Shown here piece by piece: positions 42,099-51,368 of a stretch of DNA of 64,000 nucleotides. Under the pieces are notes generated by a model. It saw only the letters and a program-made list of their open reading frames with translations, made no database searches and was not told where the DNA came from. Numbering within the stretch: position 1 is the stretch's first letter; every line of letters begins with the position of its first letter. The position numbers were made by a program, and so were the translations under genes. The DNA comes from PHAA01 sp963665865 (GTDB lineage Bacteria; Bacillota; Syntrophomonadia; Syntrophomonadales; Syntrophomonadaceae): NCBI GenBank assembly GCA_963665865.2, contig CAXXWF010000001.1, positions 3,596,001 to 3,660,000 on the forward strand, read 5' to 3'.

Positions 42099-43625
42099 AT
42101 TAACAACAAATTCAAGGAATCATTACTTGATACAAACACATTTTCTGTAACATGGGAACTAGTTCCCGGCCGGGGAGCACATGAAAAACTTCAAGAAGAT
42201 GCTATCATTTCAGCCAAACAGGCTGCCCAAGATGGTAGAATTCATGCCATTACCATTACAGATAATCCTGGTGGGAAGCCGGCATTGTCGGCTACTTATT
42301 TAGGGATGGAAATTTTAAAGCTGGGGATTGAACCCCTGGTTCACTTTAGCTGCAAAGACAAAAACCGTAACCAGATCGAATCTGAGCTTTACGCGATGGA
42401 TCGAGCCGGCATTAGAAACCTTTTGGTAATGACCGGTGATTATCCAAATAGCGGGTTTAAAGGCCGTCCTAAACCTGTTTTTGATCTGGACTCGGTTCAT
42501 GTTTTGGATCTGATAGCCAATATGAATAAAGGATTGGAAAGTCGTGAATCAAAAGGGATAGTTTATCAGCAGCCCAGCGATTTCTTGGCGGGTGGTGTTG
42601 TTTCACCCTTTAAAGCTACTGAGGCCGAACTTTTAGTGCAATATTATAAACTCAAGAAAAAGATTAATAATGGAGCCAATTTTATCGTAACTCAGTTAGG
42701 TTTTGACGCCCGTAAATTCCACGAAGTTCTGCAAATTATTAAACAATTCAATTTAAATTTACCTGTAATAGGCAATGTTTATATTTTGCCGTTTGGTACG
42801 GGAAAAATGATGAACGCCAATCAATTCCCAGGCTGTGTGGTTTCCGACAAACTATTGGCGGAACTTGATCAAGAAAGGACTGCTGAGGATAAAGGATTAA
42901 GTGCGCGATTACTGCGTGCTGCTAAAATGTATGCCTTTATCAAAGGCATGGGTTTTGATGGAGTACATTTAGGTGGCCATAATATTAAATATGAACAAGT
43001 TAAATATATCATTGATAAAGGGGAAGAACTTTGTGCTGCATGGATGAAGCTCATACCGGAATTTGATTATCCACAACCCAATGGATTTTATTTCTTCGAA
43101 AAAGATCCGAATACTGGTCTTAATACGAATATACCGGTAAATCGCACCAAACTGCCGCATGACTTTCCAGTGACAACTAACTATCGTTTGATGCGTTTCA
43201 TCCACCATATATTTTTCACTCCTGATAAAAAACTATTTCCTTTAATGAGACGTATTTATAACGGAGTTGAAAACCCAAGAAAACATACATTTGAGCACAT
43301 CCTTAAATTAATGGGAAACGGCTGCCAAGATTGTGGCGATTGCGCATTACTGGATATGGCTTATATTTGTCCCATGTCGCAATGCCCGAAGAATCAACGG
43401 AATGGTGCCTGTGGCGGGAGTAATAATGGATGGTGTGAAGTCTTCCCTAATGAAAAGAAATGTATCTGGGTTAAAGTCTACTCGATGCTTAAGGCTTATA
43501 ACGAAGAAGGTGGGCTAGACACCTTATATGCACCTCCGGTTAACTGGGATTTATATCAAACATCTGCTTGGTATAATTACTACACAGGTCTGGATCACTC
43601 CGCCGTAACAAAGAAAAGCAAATAA
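42099..43625 (+). CDS. Methylenetetrahydrofolate reductase with cysteine-rich C-terminal domain; ATT start
   Basis: A 508-residue MetF-like protein. The homologous frame begins before any ATG, GTG or TTG: FSVTWELVPGRGAHEKLQED, then ITITDNPGGKPALSATYLG. The frame upstream is closed by a stop at 42024, and the only well-placed start is ATT 42099, 6 bases after GGGGAGGAG. The TIM barrel carries NLLVMTGDYP and GFDGVHLGGH. The C-terminal MTHFR_C-type domain has cysteines in GCQDCGDC, CPMSQCP and ACGG, likely binding metal or Fe-S. The enzyme interconverts methylene- and methyl-THF, in acetogenic or syntrophic one-carbon flow. A sequencing error (ATG read as ATT) is possible. Confidence 0.85.
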   Translation: MNNKFKESLLDTNTFSVTWELVPGRGAHEKLQEDAIISAKQAAQDGRIHAITITDNPGGKPALSATYLGMEILKLGIEPLVHFSCKDKNRNQIESELYAMDRAGIRNLLVMTGDYPNSGFKGRPKPVFDLDSVHVLDLIANMNKGLESRESKGIVYQQPSDFLAGGVVSPFKATEAELLVQYYKLKKKINNGANFIVTQLGFDARKFHEVLQIIKQFNLNLPVIGNVYILPFGTGKMMNANQFPGCVVSDKLLAELDQERTAEDKGLSARLLRAAKMYAFIKGMGFDGVHLGGHNIKYEQVKYIIDKGEELCAAWMKLIPEFDYPQPNGFYFFEKDPNTGLNTNIPVNRTKLPHDFPVTTNYRLMRFIHHIFFTPDKKLFPLMRRIYNGVENPRKHTFEHILKLMGNGCQDCGDCALLDMAYICPMSQCPKNQRNGACGGSNNGWCEVFPNEKKCIWVKVYSMLKAYNEEGGLDTLYAPPVNWDLYQTSAWYNYYTGLDHSAVTKKSK

Positions 43626-44046
43626 CAATTCCCACTAAATAACATTAATTATATTTTTTGCAACTATATCAATTATTTAATTATTAGTGTAAAATTAAAA
43701 TAGTATCCAACTGATGTTTGTCTTTGGTGTATTCAAAAACCGTCTTCTCTCTTGAAACTATTTTTAAGAGCAGTTCGATTGCCTGCACATTTTACCAATA
43801 TATTAGTAAAATTATCATTCTACAAGAATTTGCAGACTTGCGGCTTGACCTTTCAGAAGCTTTGGTGCCCAATGAGCTGCGGCAGCATTCAGCCCATGTA
43901 AAATAACACATGGCGAATCAAAAGGATTTCCGACAAAGTTAATAGTGGATGTAATTTTAATCGCTGCTTGATTCGCTATGGACAAGGGGCGGTTTATTTT
44001 TTATTCGCTATTTTGTCGCAGCCAATATCTCTACAGGAGGTCAGGC
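43626..44046. other. Gene-free stretch with a long inverted repeat
   Basis: About 420 bp. GCGAATCAA (43913) and TTGATTCGC (43967) form a 9-bp inverted repeat with a 45-base interval, near a T-rich tract. A plus frame at 43718-43906 has no ribosome site; its end (EFADLRLDLSEALVPNELRQ) could be a fragment, unassigned. Confidence 0.4.
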
Positions 44047-44206
44047 TTGAACAATCTGCTTAAATATATCAGCGAATGTCCGGGAGTACAGAAGGCAACC
44101 TTTCTTTAATTGCAGCTATTGCGACCGAAATACCAATGATTTAACGAAAATCGATACCGAAATCGGAAATTATGAGGAAAAAGGGGGCCAAATAGATGAA
44201 AAATGA
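44047..44206 (+). pseudogene. Small cysteine-containing gene, frameshifted
   Basis: A strong ribosome site (GGAGG) precedes TTG 44047, which reads LNNLLKYISECPGVQKATFL and stops. One base over, the sequence continues NCSYCDRNTNDLTKIDTE and ends in TGA at 44206, inside the start of the glycosyltransferase gene. A single-base shift near 44105 would restore a protein of about 50 residues with C-P and C-x-x-C pairs. Either a decayed gene or a sequencing error. Family unknown. Confidence 0.3.
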
Positions 44207-45362
44207 AATTATGAATATCGCATTTTTAAGCACATATCCTCCGCGGGAGTGCGGATTGGCTACATTTACTGAGGACCTGATTAATGAAATTGATAAAATA
44301 GGGACAGTTCAGTCTAGTGTGATCGCGGTCACCAGTGGCGAAGTATATGATGATCCGCGGGTGGAATGCAAAATGAGCCAGGCCCAACGGGCAGATTACG
44401 TTCGTACTGCCCACTGGATTAATACCTATATGGACTTGCTGGTAATCGAGCATGAATACGGGATCTTCGGGGGGGAATGCGGGGAATATATCCTTGATCT
44501 GGCCAAGAACTTGAAGATACCTTTTATCGTAACAACCCACACCGTGCTGCAAAATCCCAATCCTAAGCAACGGTCAGTTCTTAAGAGGCTCGGTCGACTA
44601 AGTACCGGAGTAGTGACCATGGCAGAAAATTCGATCCCGATACTGGCCAAGGTATATGGCATAGAACCGGGTAAAGTTACGGTTATTCCTCATGGCGTGC
44701 CCTGTCTGCCGGTCAAACCGCGGGACCAACTAAAAATTGAACATGGCTTAATGGGCAAACAGGTGATAAGCAGTTTTGGTCTTCTTAGTCCAGCCAAGGG
44801 TCTTGAGTACGGGATTGAGGCGGTTGCGCAAGTAGTTCCGAGCTTTGATAACCTGGTTTATCTCATCCTAGGTAAAACGCATCCATCGGTCAAACAGACC
44901 ATGGGCGAAAGCTATCGGAAGAACCTCATGAACTTGGCGGAAAGACTAGGAGTGCAAGATAATATCCGCTTTGTCGACAAGTACTTGACCAAAGCAGAAG
45001 TAATGACATATCTGAATTTATCCGACATCTATATGACCCCATATCTCTCGAAAGAGCAAGCAGTTAGTGGGACCCTGGCTTACGCCGTAGGCTGCGGGCG
45101 AGTCATCGTGTCGACTCCGTACCGCTATGCCCAGGAAATGCTGGGTGACGGACGGGGCATGCTGGCTGAATTTAGTGATGCTGACTCGCTGGCTTCGTGT
45201 ATCCGTTTTGTCCTTGAAAACCCCCTTCGTAAAAAAGAGATGGAGACTAAGACCCTGATACTTGGCAAGACGATGGCCTGGTCCAATGTGGCTAAACGCT
45301 ATACTCAACTCTTCACCAACGTTGCAAAAGATTTTCAGCAGAACGCTGTGTTGGTAGGATAA
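44196..45362 (+). CDS. GT4-family glycosyltransferase
   Basis: A 388-residue GT-B enzyme, start ATG 44196 with GGGGG 8 bases upstream. The N-terminal line STYPPRECGLATFTEDLINE is characteristic of a GT4 subgroup found beside mannose-metabolism genes. HEYGIFGGECGEYILDL and the GT4 donor-site region (SSFGLLSPAKGLEYGIEA, then TPYLSKEQAVSGTLAYAVGC with the EX7E-like part) are intact. It probably transfers mannose from GDP-mannose, since manC and a phosphohexomutase gene are in the same operon. The next gene starts 15 bp later. The acceptor is unknown. Confidence 0.87.
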   Translation: MKNEIMNIAFLSTYPPRECGLATFTEDLINEIDKIGTVQSSVIAVTSGEVYDDPRVECKMSQAQRADYVRTAHWINTYMDLLVIEHEYGIFGGECGEYILDLAKNLKIPFIVTTHTVLQNPNPKQRSVLKRLGRLSTGVVTMAENSIPILAKVYGIEPGKVTVIPHGVPCLPVKPRDQLKIEHGLMGKQVISSFGLLSPAKGLEYGIEAVAQVVPSFDNLVYLILGKTHPSVKQTMGESYRKNLMNLAERLGVQDNIRFVDKYLTKAEVMTYLNLSDIYMTPYLSKEQAVSGTLAYAVGCGRVIVSTPYRYAQEMLGDGRGMLAEFSDADSLASCIRFVLENPLRKKEMETKTLILGKTMAWSNVAKRYTQLFTNVAKDFQQNAVLVG

Positions 45363-45377
45363 AGGAGTGAATTAATA

Positions 45378-46430
45378 ATGAAATTTGACGATACTCATAT
45401 CTTTCGAATGACTGATGATACGGGAATGTTCCAGCATGCACGATTTAGCATTCCCGATCTGGCTGAGGGATACACAACCGACGACAATGCCCGGGCACTG
45501 ATAATGGCGGTGATGCTCCATGAGAAACTTCCGAAGACCACTTACCTTTCGCTAGTCTATCGTTACCTGGGATTTGTCCTGTATGCTCAAAATGAAAATG
45601 GCGGCTTCCGGAACTTTATGACCTACAATCGGCAGTTTACTGAAGAGGAGGGATCAGAGGATTGTTTCGGTCGTTGTATATGGGCCTTGGGATATGCAAT
45701 GGCTTCCCCGGCTATGCCCGATGGTATTAAAAGAGCATGCACTGCTGCAGTCAAGCGAGCTCTGTCTCGTATCTCAACCATCACCAGTTTACGAGGGCAA
45801 GCCAATACCATTATTGGACTCGGTTTGATCGGTGGTGATGCAGCCAATCGCTTCATACCAGTTCTGGCCCAGTCACTCTTTAATCAATTTGAACAAACCG
45901 CCATGATAGAATGGCAGTGGTTTGAAGATAAGCTGACTTACGATAATGCGGTGTTGCCATGGGCTTTGTTTGTGGCTTACCGTCACCTGGGGCAGTCTAA
46001 CTTGTTGCGTACAGCGCAAGCAAGTCTACGGTTTCTAGATCAAATTACGTTTCGCAACGGTTATTTCCAGGCCATAGGCTGTAAAGGGTGGATGGTGCAA
46101 GGGGCAGTACCGGCGCTGTATGACGAGCAGCCCATTGAAGCATGCGCAACTGCACTGGCCCACCTGGCTGCTTATGATGCAACTGGTGATGGAGCGATGC
46201 TGGAGCTGGCCCGACAAAGCTTTGCCTGGTATTTGGGTAAGAACTCTTGCGGCGAAAGTCTGATTGATCGTGAAACCGGGGGCTGCCGTGATGGCATTAC
46301 GCCTGATGGAATTAACCAAAACCAGGGGGCTGAAAGTATCGTTGGTTATTGCACGGCTAATTTGTATCTGGAGAGGTATAAGGCAGTCGATGTTAGTCTT
46401 GGTTTAGAAAGGAAGGTGAGTTTTCGATGA
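45378..46430 (+). CDS. Alpha/alpha-barrel protein of the mannose cluster
   Basis: A 350-residue cytosolic protein starting at ATG 45378 behind AAGGAG. The repeated helical pairs and lines such as AEGYTTDDNARALIMAV, CFGRCIWALGYAMASP and ENGGFRNFMTYNRQF match the (alpha/alpha)6-toroid proteins that accompany or are fused to this GT4 subgroup. Conserved Asp/Glu (TTDDNAR, GSEDCFGR) and aromatic residues suggest carbohydrate binding or glycosidase-like activity. It overlaps manC by 4 bp, so it belongs firmly to the operon. Function undetermined: hydrolase, phosphorylase helper or glycosyltransferase partner are all possible. Confidence 0.6.
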   Translation: MKFDDTHIFRMTDDTGMFQHARFSIPDLAEGYTTDDNARALIMAVMLHEKLPKTTYLSLVYRYLGFVLYAQNENGGFRNFMTYNRQFTEEEGSEDCFGRCIWALGYAMASPAMPDGIKRACTAAVKRALSRISTITSLRGQANTIIGLGLIGGDAANRFIPVLAQSLFNQFEQTAMIEWQWFEDKLTYDNAVLPWALFVAYRHLGQSNLLRTAQASLRFLDQITFRNGYFQAIGCKGWMVQGAVPALYDEQPIEACATALAHLAAYDATGDGAMLELARQSFAWYLGKNSCGESLIDRETGGCRDGITPDGINQNQGAESIVGYCTANLYLERYKAVDVSLGLERKVSFR

Positions 46431-47845
46431 AAATAATTATCCTCGCTGGGGGCGGAGGTACCCGCCTATTTCCCCTTTCGCGTACCAGTTATCCTAAACA
46501 GTTTCTAAAAATTAATGGCAACAAATCCCTGCTGGAGCTGACGATTGATCGCTTTGCAACGCTAGTCAAGCCATCCGATATGGTCATCGTTACGAATCAG
46601 GACTATGTTCACCTTGTGAAAACAGAGCTTGTGGCTGCTGAGGCAGAGGAAGCTTACATCTTGCTGGAACCGGTGGGGCGCAACACCGCGCCGGCTATTG
46701 CATTTGCAGTTAGATACTGTCTGGAACGATTGGGCTGTGCAGCGGATGAGGTTATATTTGTAACACCTGCCGATCACCTTATCAGGCCGGTGGATAAGTT
46801 TACTGAAAACGTAAGGCAGGCGGTTGCCTTGGCAGAGAATCACAAGATAGTAACTCTTGGTATACAGCCCGATAGTCCGGAAACTGGTTATGGCTATATC
46901 AAAGCTGGTGAGCCGTATGGCAGCGGGTTTAACGTCGACTCGTTCCGTGAGAAACCTAACCGGGCAACAGCCGAGGGCTATCTAGCGTCAGGCGGTTACT
47001 ATTGGAACTCGGGGATGTTCGCTTTTACCATCGGTTGTTTTCTAGAAGAATTAAAAGCGTACCAGAGTGATCTTTATGCATTGACTGCTACAGGCCTGGA
47101 GGAGATGCGAGCGAATTTCACCAAGATGCCCAATATATCATTTGACTATGCCATAGCCGAGAAATCGAAGCAAGTGGTGATGCTGCCATTCCTAGCCGAG
47201 TGGAGTGATATCGGCTCATGGGATGCGGTTTATGATGTGCTGGAAAAAGATACAGATGGCAATGCCTTTCAGGGGGACTGCTTACAGATAGAGTGCGCGA
47301 ATACACTGTTGTTAGGGAAAAGCCGCCTCATTGCCGGTATCGGACTGGAAGACATTCTGGTAGTGGAAACTGGCGATGTTATCGTCGTCGCTAAAAAGGG
47401 CGAATCGCAGAAAGTAAAAGACCTGGTTAACGAACTTAAGGCGAGCAGTCGCTTGGAAGCAGACGAACACATGACGGTTCGTCGTCCCTGGGGATTATAC
47501 ACTGTACTGAGCACCGGACCAGGGTTTAAGCTTAAGAAGATCGTTGTTAACCCCGGGCAGATACTTAGCCTGCAGATGCATTATCATCGCAGTGAGCATT
47601 GGATCGTTATTAGCGGGACAGCCGAGGTTACTATCGGTGCAAGCCGGCATAGTGTATATGCTGGCGAGAGCGCTTTCATCCCGCAGACAGCCAGACACCG
47701 TTTGGAGAATGTCGGCATTGTACCGCTGGTGATAATTGAGGTACAGAATGGCGATTATCTGGGCGAAGATGATATAGTGCGGTTTGAGGATATTTATGGT
47801 CGGCAGGAGGCGGGCCCTGCAGCAAATCTTGCAGTAGGGGGATAA
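46427..47845 (+). CDS. manC: Bifunctional mannose-1-phosphate guanylyltransferase / mannose-6-phosphate isomerase
   Basis: A 472-residue two-domain enzyme. The N-terminal nucleotidyltransferase has the signature AGGGGTRLFPLSRTSYPKQF and the line VGRNTAPAIAF; the linker is a left-handed beta-helix (about 280-340). The C-terminal cupin (from VRRPWGLYTVL) has metal-binding MHYHRSEHW and LENVG, as in type II phosphomannose isomerase fusions. It makes mannose-6-phosphate from fructose-6-phosphate and GDP-mannose from mannose-1-phosphate. Its ATG overlaps the previous gene by 4 bp. The mutase needed in between is the next gene. Confidence 0.95.
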   Translation: MKIIILAGGGGTRLFPLSRTSYPKQFLKINGNKSLLELTIDRFATLVKPSDMVIVTNQDYVHLVKTELVAAEAEEAYILLEPVGRNTAPAIAFAVRYCLERLGCAADEVIFVTPADHLIRPVDKFTENVRQAVALAENHKIVTLGIQPDSPETGYGYIKAGEPYGSGFNVDSFREKPNRATAEGYLASGGYYWNSGMFAFTIGCFLEELKAYQSDLYALTATGLEEMRANFTKMPNISFDYAIAEKSKQVVMLPFLAEWSDIGSWDAVYDVLEKDTDGNAFQGDCLQIECANTLLLGKSRLIAGIGLEDILVVETGDVIVVAKKGESQKVKDLVNELKASSRLEADEHMTVRRPWGLYTVLSTGPGFKLKKIVVNPGQILSLQMHYHRSEHWIVISGTAEVTIGASRHSVYAGESAFIPQTARHRLENVGIVPLVIIEVQNGDYLGEDDIVRFEDIYGRQEAGPAANLAVGG

Positions 47846-47923
47846 CAATTGTATAATCGTTAGAAGATAACAAGGAATGCTAAATAGCAGGGAATAGGCA
47901 ACGATACAAAAGGGGAGTTTTTA

Positions 47924-49294
47924 TTGATTAATAGAAGCATGTTTCGTCAGTATGACATTAGGGGACGGGCGGGAACGGAATTGGATGATTTGGCTGTACA
48001 GGCTATCGCTGATGCGTTTGCGGCGTATGTGATAGAGGCAGGACGGAAACAGGTAATTGTGGGCAGGGATAATCGGTTTTCCTCAGCGGGTTTTCGCAAT
48101 ATTGTGGTGGAGACCCTGCTGAAGAGTGGGCTGGGTGTGATCGACATTGGCGAATTGATTACGCCCATGTTTTATTTTGCAGCCCGTAATCTTAATGTGG
48201 ATGCCGGGATGATGATCACTGCTTCACATAATCCGGGACATGATAATGGCTTTAAGCTCCTTTTAGGGACTTCGACCATCTATGGGGAGGAGATCCAGCG
48301 CCTCGCGCAGATGGCAGAGGATGGGGTAGGATCGACGGCGGACAAAGCTGGTAATCTGGAAGAGATAAATATCGTGGAGGACTATGTAGCTGATATTAAG
48401 AGTAGGATTAGCCTGGGGTCACGGAAACTAAAAGTGGTTGTGGATTGTGGAAATGGTACGGCCGGGTTTATCGCTCCCCGCTTGCTCAGGGAACTGGGCT
48501 GTGAAGTAGTGGAGTTATACTGCGAAAGTGATCCTAGTTTTCCGAACCATCATCCCGATCCGGTTAAGGTGGAGAACTGCCAGGATTTAATTAAAGTAGT
48601 GCAGGCTGCGACGGCTGATCTGGGCATTGGTTTTGATGGGGATGGAGATCGTCTGGGGGTGGTCGCACCAAATGGAGAGATTATCTGGGGAGATACCCTA
48701 ATGATTCTCTACTGGCGGGAAATTTTGGCCAAGCATCCCGGTGCAGATTGCATTGTCGAGGTGAAATGCTCTCAGGCGTTGATTGATGAAATAGAACGAT
48801 TGGGCGGAAAACCCATAATCTATAAGACAGGGCATTCACTAATTAAGGCCAAGATGAAGGAAATAGGGGCTATTTTTACTGGGGAGATGTCTGGGCATAT
48901 GTTCTTTGCGGACGAGTATTATGGTTATGATGATGCCATCTACGCAGCGGCTCGCTTGCTGCGAATCTTATCCAATAGTGCTAAGGGGATTACGGAACTT
49001 CTTGCCGATGTACCTGTCTACCATGCTACGCCGGAGCTTAGGGTGAAGAGCAGTGACACTGAGAAGTTTGTGGTTGTGGAACAAGTGCTCCGTCATTTTC
49101 AAGCTCTTTACAACGTTATTGACATTGATGGTGCCCGAATTCTCTTCCCGGGAGGATGGGGACTGGTTAGGGCATCCAATACTGGTCCTGAGCTGATCGT
49201 TCGGTGTGAAGGCAAGACGGTGGAGGATCTGGAGAAGATTAAGACCGAATTGTTTGGGTTCCTGGAGGAATTGGGTTTAAGTAATATTGGCTAA
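47924..49294 (+). CDS. Phosphomannomutase/phosphoglucomutase
   Basis: A 456-residue alpha-D-phosphohexomutase, start TTG 47924 with AGGGGAG upstream. The phosphoserine loop is TASHNPGHDNG with S101, the metal loop GFDGDGDRLG, the sugar-specificity loop GEMSGHMFF (GEXSGH) and the phosphate-binding RASNTGPELIVRCEG. The GEMSGH loop and length fit the ManB/AlgC group. It converts mannose-6-phosphate to mannose-1-phosphate, bridging the two activities of manC. The operon ends at the terminator 49363. Confidence 0.94.
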   Translation: MINRSMFRQYDIRGRAGTELDDLAVQAIADAFAAYVIEAGRKQVIVGRDNRFSSAGFRNIVVETLLKSGLGVIDIGELITPMFYFAARNLNVDAGMMITASHNPGHDNGFKLLLGTSTIYGEEIQRLAQMAEDGVGSTADKAGNLEEINIVEDYVADIKSRISLGSRKLKVVVDCGNGTAGFIAPRLLRELGCEVVELYCESDPSFPNHHPDPVKVENCQDLIKVVQAATADLGIGFDGDGDRLGVVAPNGEIIWGDTLMILYWREILAKHPGADCIVEVKCSQALIDEIERLGGKPIIYKTGHSLIKAKMKEIGAIFTGEMSGHMFFADEYYGYDDAIYAAARLLRILSNSAKGITELLADVPVYHATPELRVKSSDTEKFVVVEQVLRHFQALYNVIDIDGARILFPGGWGLVRASNTGPELIVRCEGKTVEDLEKIKTELFGFLEELGLSNIG

Positions 49295-49362
49295 AAAGGT
49301 GAGCCAGGGATAGGGCGAAGCCCATTTGGTTGGTAAATACCTGCCTTTAGAGCTCTAATATG

Positions 49363-49397
49363 AAAGGGATTTCGAAATTATCATCGAAACCCCTTTT
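49363..49397 (+). terminator. Terminator of the mannose operon
   Basis: AAAGGG-A-TTTCGA pairs with TCGAAA-C-CCCTTT around an 8-base loop, then TT. The opposed OmpA-domain gene ends 53 bp further on. Confidence 0.75.
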
Positions 49398-49449
49398 TGC
49401 ATGCAAGAAAGCTATATGAAGTTTATAAGTGATTACAGAGTCGGCTCCT

Positions 49450-50013
49450 TTAGGACGCCGGGATAAACTTAAGTTCTACACGCCGGTTCTGCTGCCGCCC
49501 TAAGGCTGTAGAATTATCACCTACGGGGTCATTTTCGCCAAAACCATCTACAACAAATTTAATTTTGCCACTGCTGCCGAGGGAGTTGAGGTATGCGGCC
49601 ACCGCCTCAGCCCGTTGTTTGGATAGCGCTAAGCCATCTTGAGCCAAGCCCATATTGTCAGTATAGCCATTAATCTGAATTGTTCCTGTCAAATCTTTAA
49701 TTGATTGATAGAATGCCTGCAGTTTTTCCATTTGGTCGGGGTTGATATATGCACTGCCTTCATCAAAATTAACAATTGCCGAAATTGGGACAGCAAGCTG
49801 AGTCAAAGCAGATTGGATGGGAGCAGGCGTTCCCTTCTCAAGTGGCTCGCTTACAGTAACGGTAGATGCTTGCTGGTGGATAGATTGCCTTTGGAGGTAA
49901 GTTGGTATTCCGCTTACCAAAAGTAAAACCAGGAAAAGTAAAACAATGACTGATTTTTTTGAAGTTTTGGGCTTGTCATCCAGCATTTCGTAAGTATCAT
50001 CTTTTTTACTCAT
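49450..50013 (-). CDS. Membrane-anchored OmpA-family peptidoglycan-binding protein
   Basis: A 187-residue protein, ATG 50013 behind GGGAGG. A short cytosolic charged start is followed by one transmembrane helix (SVIVLLFLVLLLVSGIPTYL, about 23-42), a linker, and a C-terminal OmpA/MotB domain from about 75. Peptidoglycan-binding signs are INGYTDNMG, SKQRAEAVAAYLNSLG, and NRRVELKF, with the conserved Asp and Arg for diaminopimelate. In a single-membrane cell this would tie the membrane to the wall. It is co-transcribed with the vWA gene 5 bp upstream. Confidence 0.9.
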   Translation of the reverse strand: MSKKDDTYEMLDDKPKTSKKSVIVLLFLVLLLVSGIPTYLQRQSIHQQASTVTVSEPLEKGTPAPIQSALTQLAVPISAIVNFDEGSAYINPDQMEKLQAFYQSIKDLTGTIQINGYTDNMGLAQDGLALSKQRAEAVAAYLNSLGSSGKIKFVVDGFGENDPVGDNSTALGRQQNRRVELKFIPAS

Positions 50014-50018
50014 CAGGT

Positions 50019-51107
50019 CTATCCTCCCAATACGTATTTAGGTACTTTAACTATCTGCTTAATGCGCTGGTTGGCAAGTTCAAGCTCGAACCAGCGGGAA
50101 GCGATAGGCATTGAAAATACCACCGTAGCTGGCAGCCCTCCCGGGTAGCTTTTTACAACGTTGCCCTGGTCATCGTATATGGTACCGGCTCCGGCAACAA
50201 TCTGAGTGTTTCTTATTACTTCCGCAAATATTTCAAGCACTTCCCGCAAGTCATGAACAATCATATAGTCCCAGATATTCAGATAAGTTGTGGTTGACAG
50301 AGCCTCCAATTCCAGCAGGGCGGTTTCATTGACATCGTCTCCGACCCCAATCAATATGCATTTGACCATATTATGGTTGTTGCCCATAATCTCCTGGGCC
50401 AGATTAATCGTATATTGTTTAAGCGCTGGTAAATCATCAATCCGGCCATCAGAGATGAAAACCAGCATCGTCATAGGGGATTTATCGAATCGTTCAACCA
50501 AATATTTGACCGCCGGCAGCAGCAGGGTCGTCTTACCAAACATCATTTCCTCAGGACCATCTATCAATAAAGTGGTATGGGCATCTACCTTAACATTACC
50601 ATATAATTCAATTTCATCACCATTACCACCAGCCCAATATATTAAGGTAGTTTCTCCATCAATATCCAGATGCCGGGACAGGTAGGACATAAACTCCGGC
50701 CCTAAAAAATCCATGGTATTTGGGGTGGTGGAGACCAGACCCCGCTCCATCGCATCATCAACAGCTGGGCGGGTAAACAACTTTACTTTGCGCCCATCAC
50801 GGGTTTCTTTTATCAACCAGCCTTTTTTTTCATACTCAGTGGCAATATTGACGGGAATATCTCCGGTTAGGCGTCTTCCGAAGGCTTTCCGCATAGATGC
50901 GCTGGCATCCAGTGCTACGCCCGTCTTCCATGCTTTTAATAAGTGGGGCTGGGACTTCATCATCAGGGTCAATTGAATTTGAAGAGTGTCGCCGTTTCTG
51001 CGTACAGAGACGTTATTAAATTCTTGGGCAGTTTCCAAAGCAGGGATTATAAATTCTAGCTGGGTAAATGATTTGATATTATCGACGTAATCATCATCTA
51101 GTGACAT
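50019..51107 (-). CDS. von Willebrand factor A-domain protein
   Basis: A 362-residue cytosolic protein with start ATG behind GGAGG. The metal-ion-dependent adhesion site is DASAS (MIDAS, in GVALDASASMRKAF), followed much later by the threonine region and VFISDGRIDDLPAL. The long insertion between the first motif and the rest, and the C-terminal beta region (AGAGTIYDDQGNVVKSYPGG), resemble TerF/TerY-type vWA proteins. It overlaps the OmpA-domain ribosome site, so the two are made together. It may assemble a membrane complex with its partner. Function unknown. Confidence 0.8.
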   Translation of the reverse strand: MSLDDDYVDNIKSFTQLEFIIPALETAQEFNNVSVRRNGDTLQIQLTLMMKSQPHLLKAWKTGVALDASASMRKAFGRRLTGDIPVNIATEYEKKGWLIKETRDGRKVKLFTRPAVDDAMERGLVSTTPNTMDFLGPEFMSYLSRHLDIDGETTLIYWAGGNGDEIELYGNVKVDAHTTLLIDGPEEMMFGKTTLLLPAVKYLVERFDKSPMTMLVFISDGRIDDLPALKQYTINLAQEIMGNNHNMVKCILIGVGDDVNETALLELEALSTTTYLNIWDYMIVHDLREVLEIFAEVIRNTQIVAGAGTIYDDQGNVVKSYPGGLPATVVFSMPIASRWFELELANQRIKQIVKVPKYVLGG

Positions 51108-51368
51108 GTTATGCCTCCAAAAATATTTGCGAAACTTTCTATATATTTTAGCATTATTGGTCGTAAAATAGATAAATATCGTGATTAATTAGATATTTGG
51201 GTCATATTAGTTGAGACAAGGTGAATGAAAAATAAGGTTGGAAAACTGAGTGCTTAAAGATATAATAAGGCCAATCATTAAACGGTTAGTATTATCGAAT
51301 AAGCTGAGATGAGTTTGCCGCTTTAACTTGACTTGCAGGATAGAATGGGAAGCCAGGGAGGTAATCCG

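Noticed and set aside
43718..43906. A 62-residue plus frame after the MetF-like gene
   Set aside because: No ribosome site, low-complexity start, no recognisable family.
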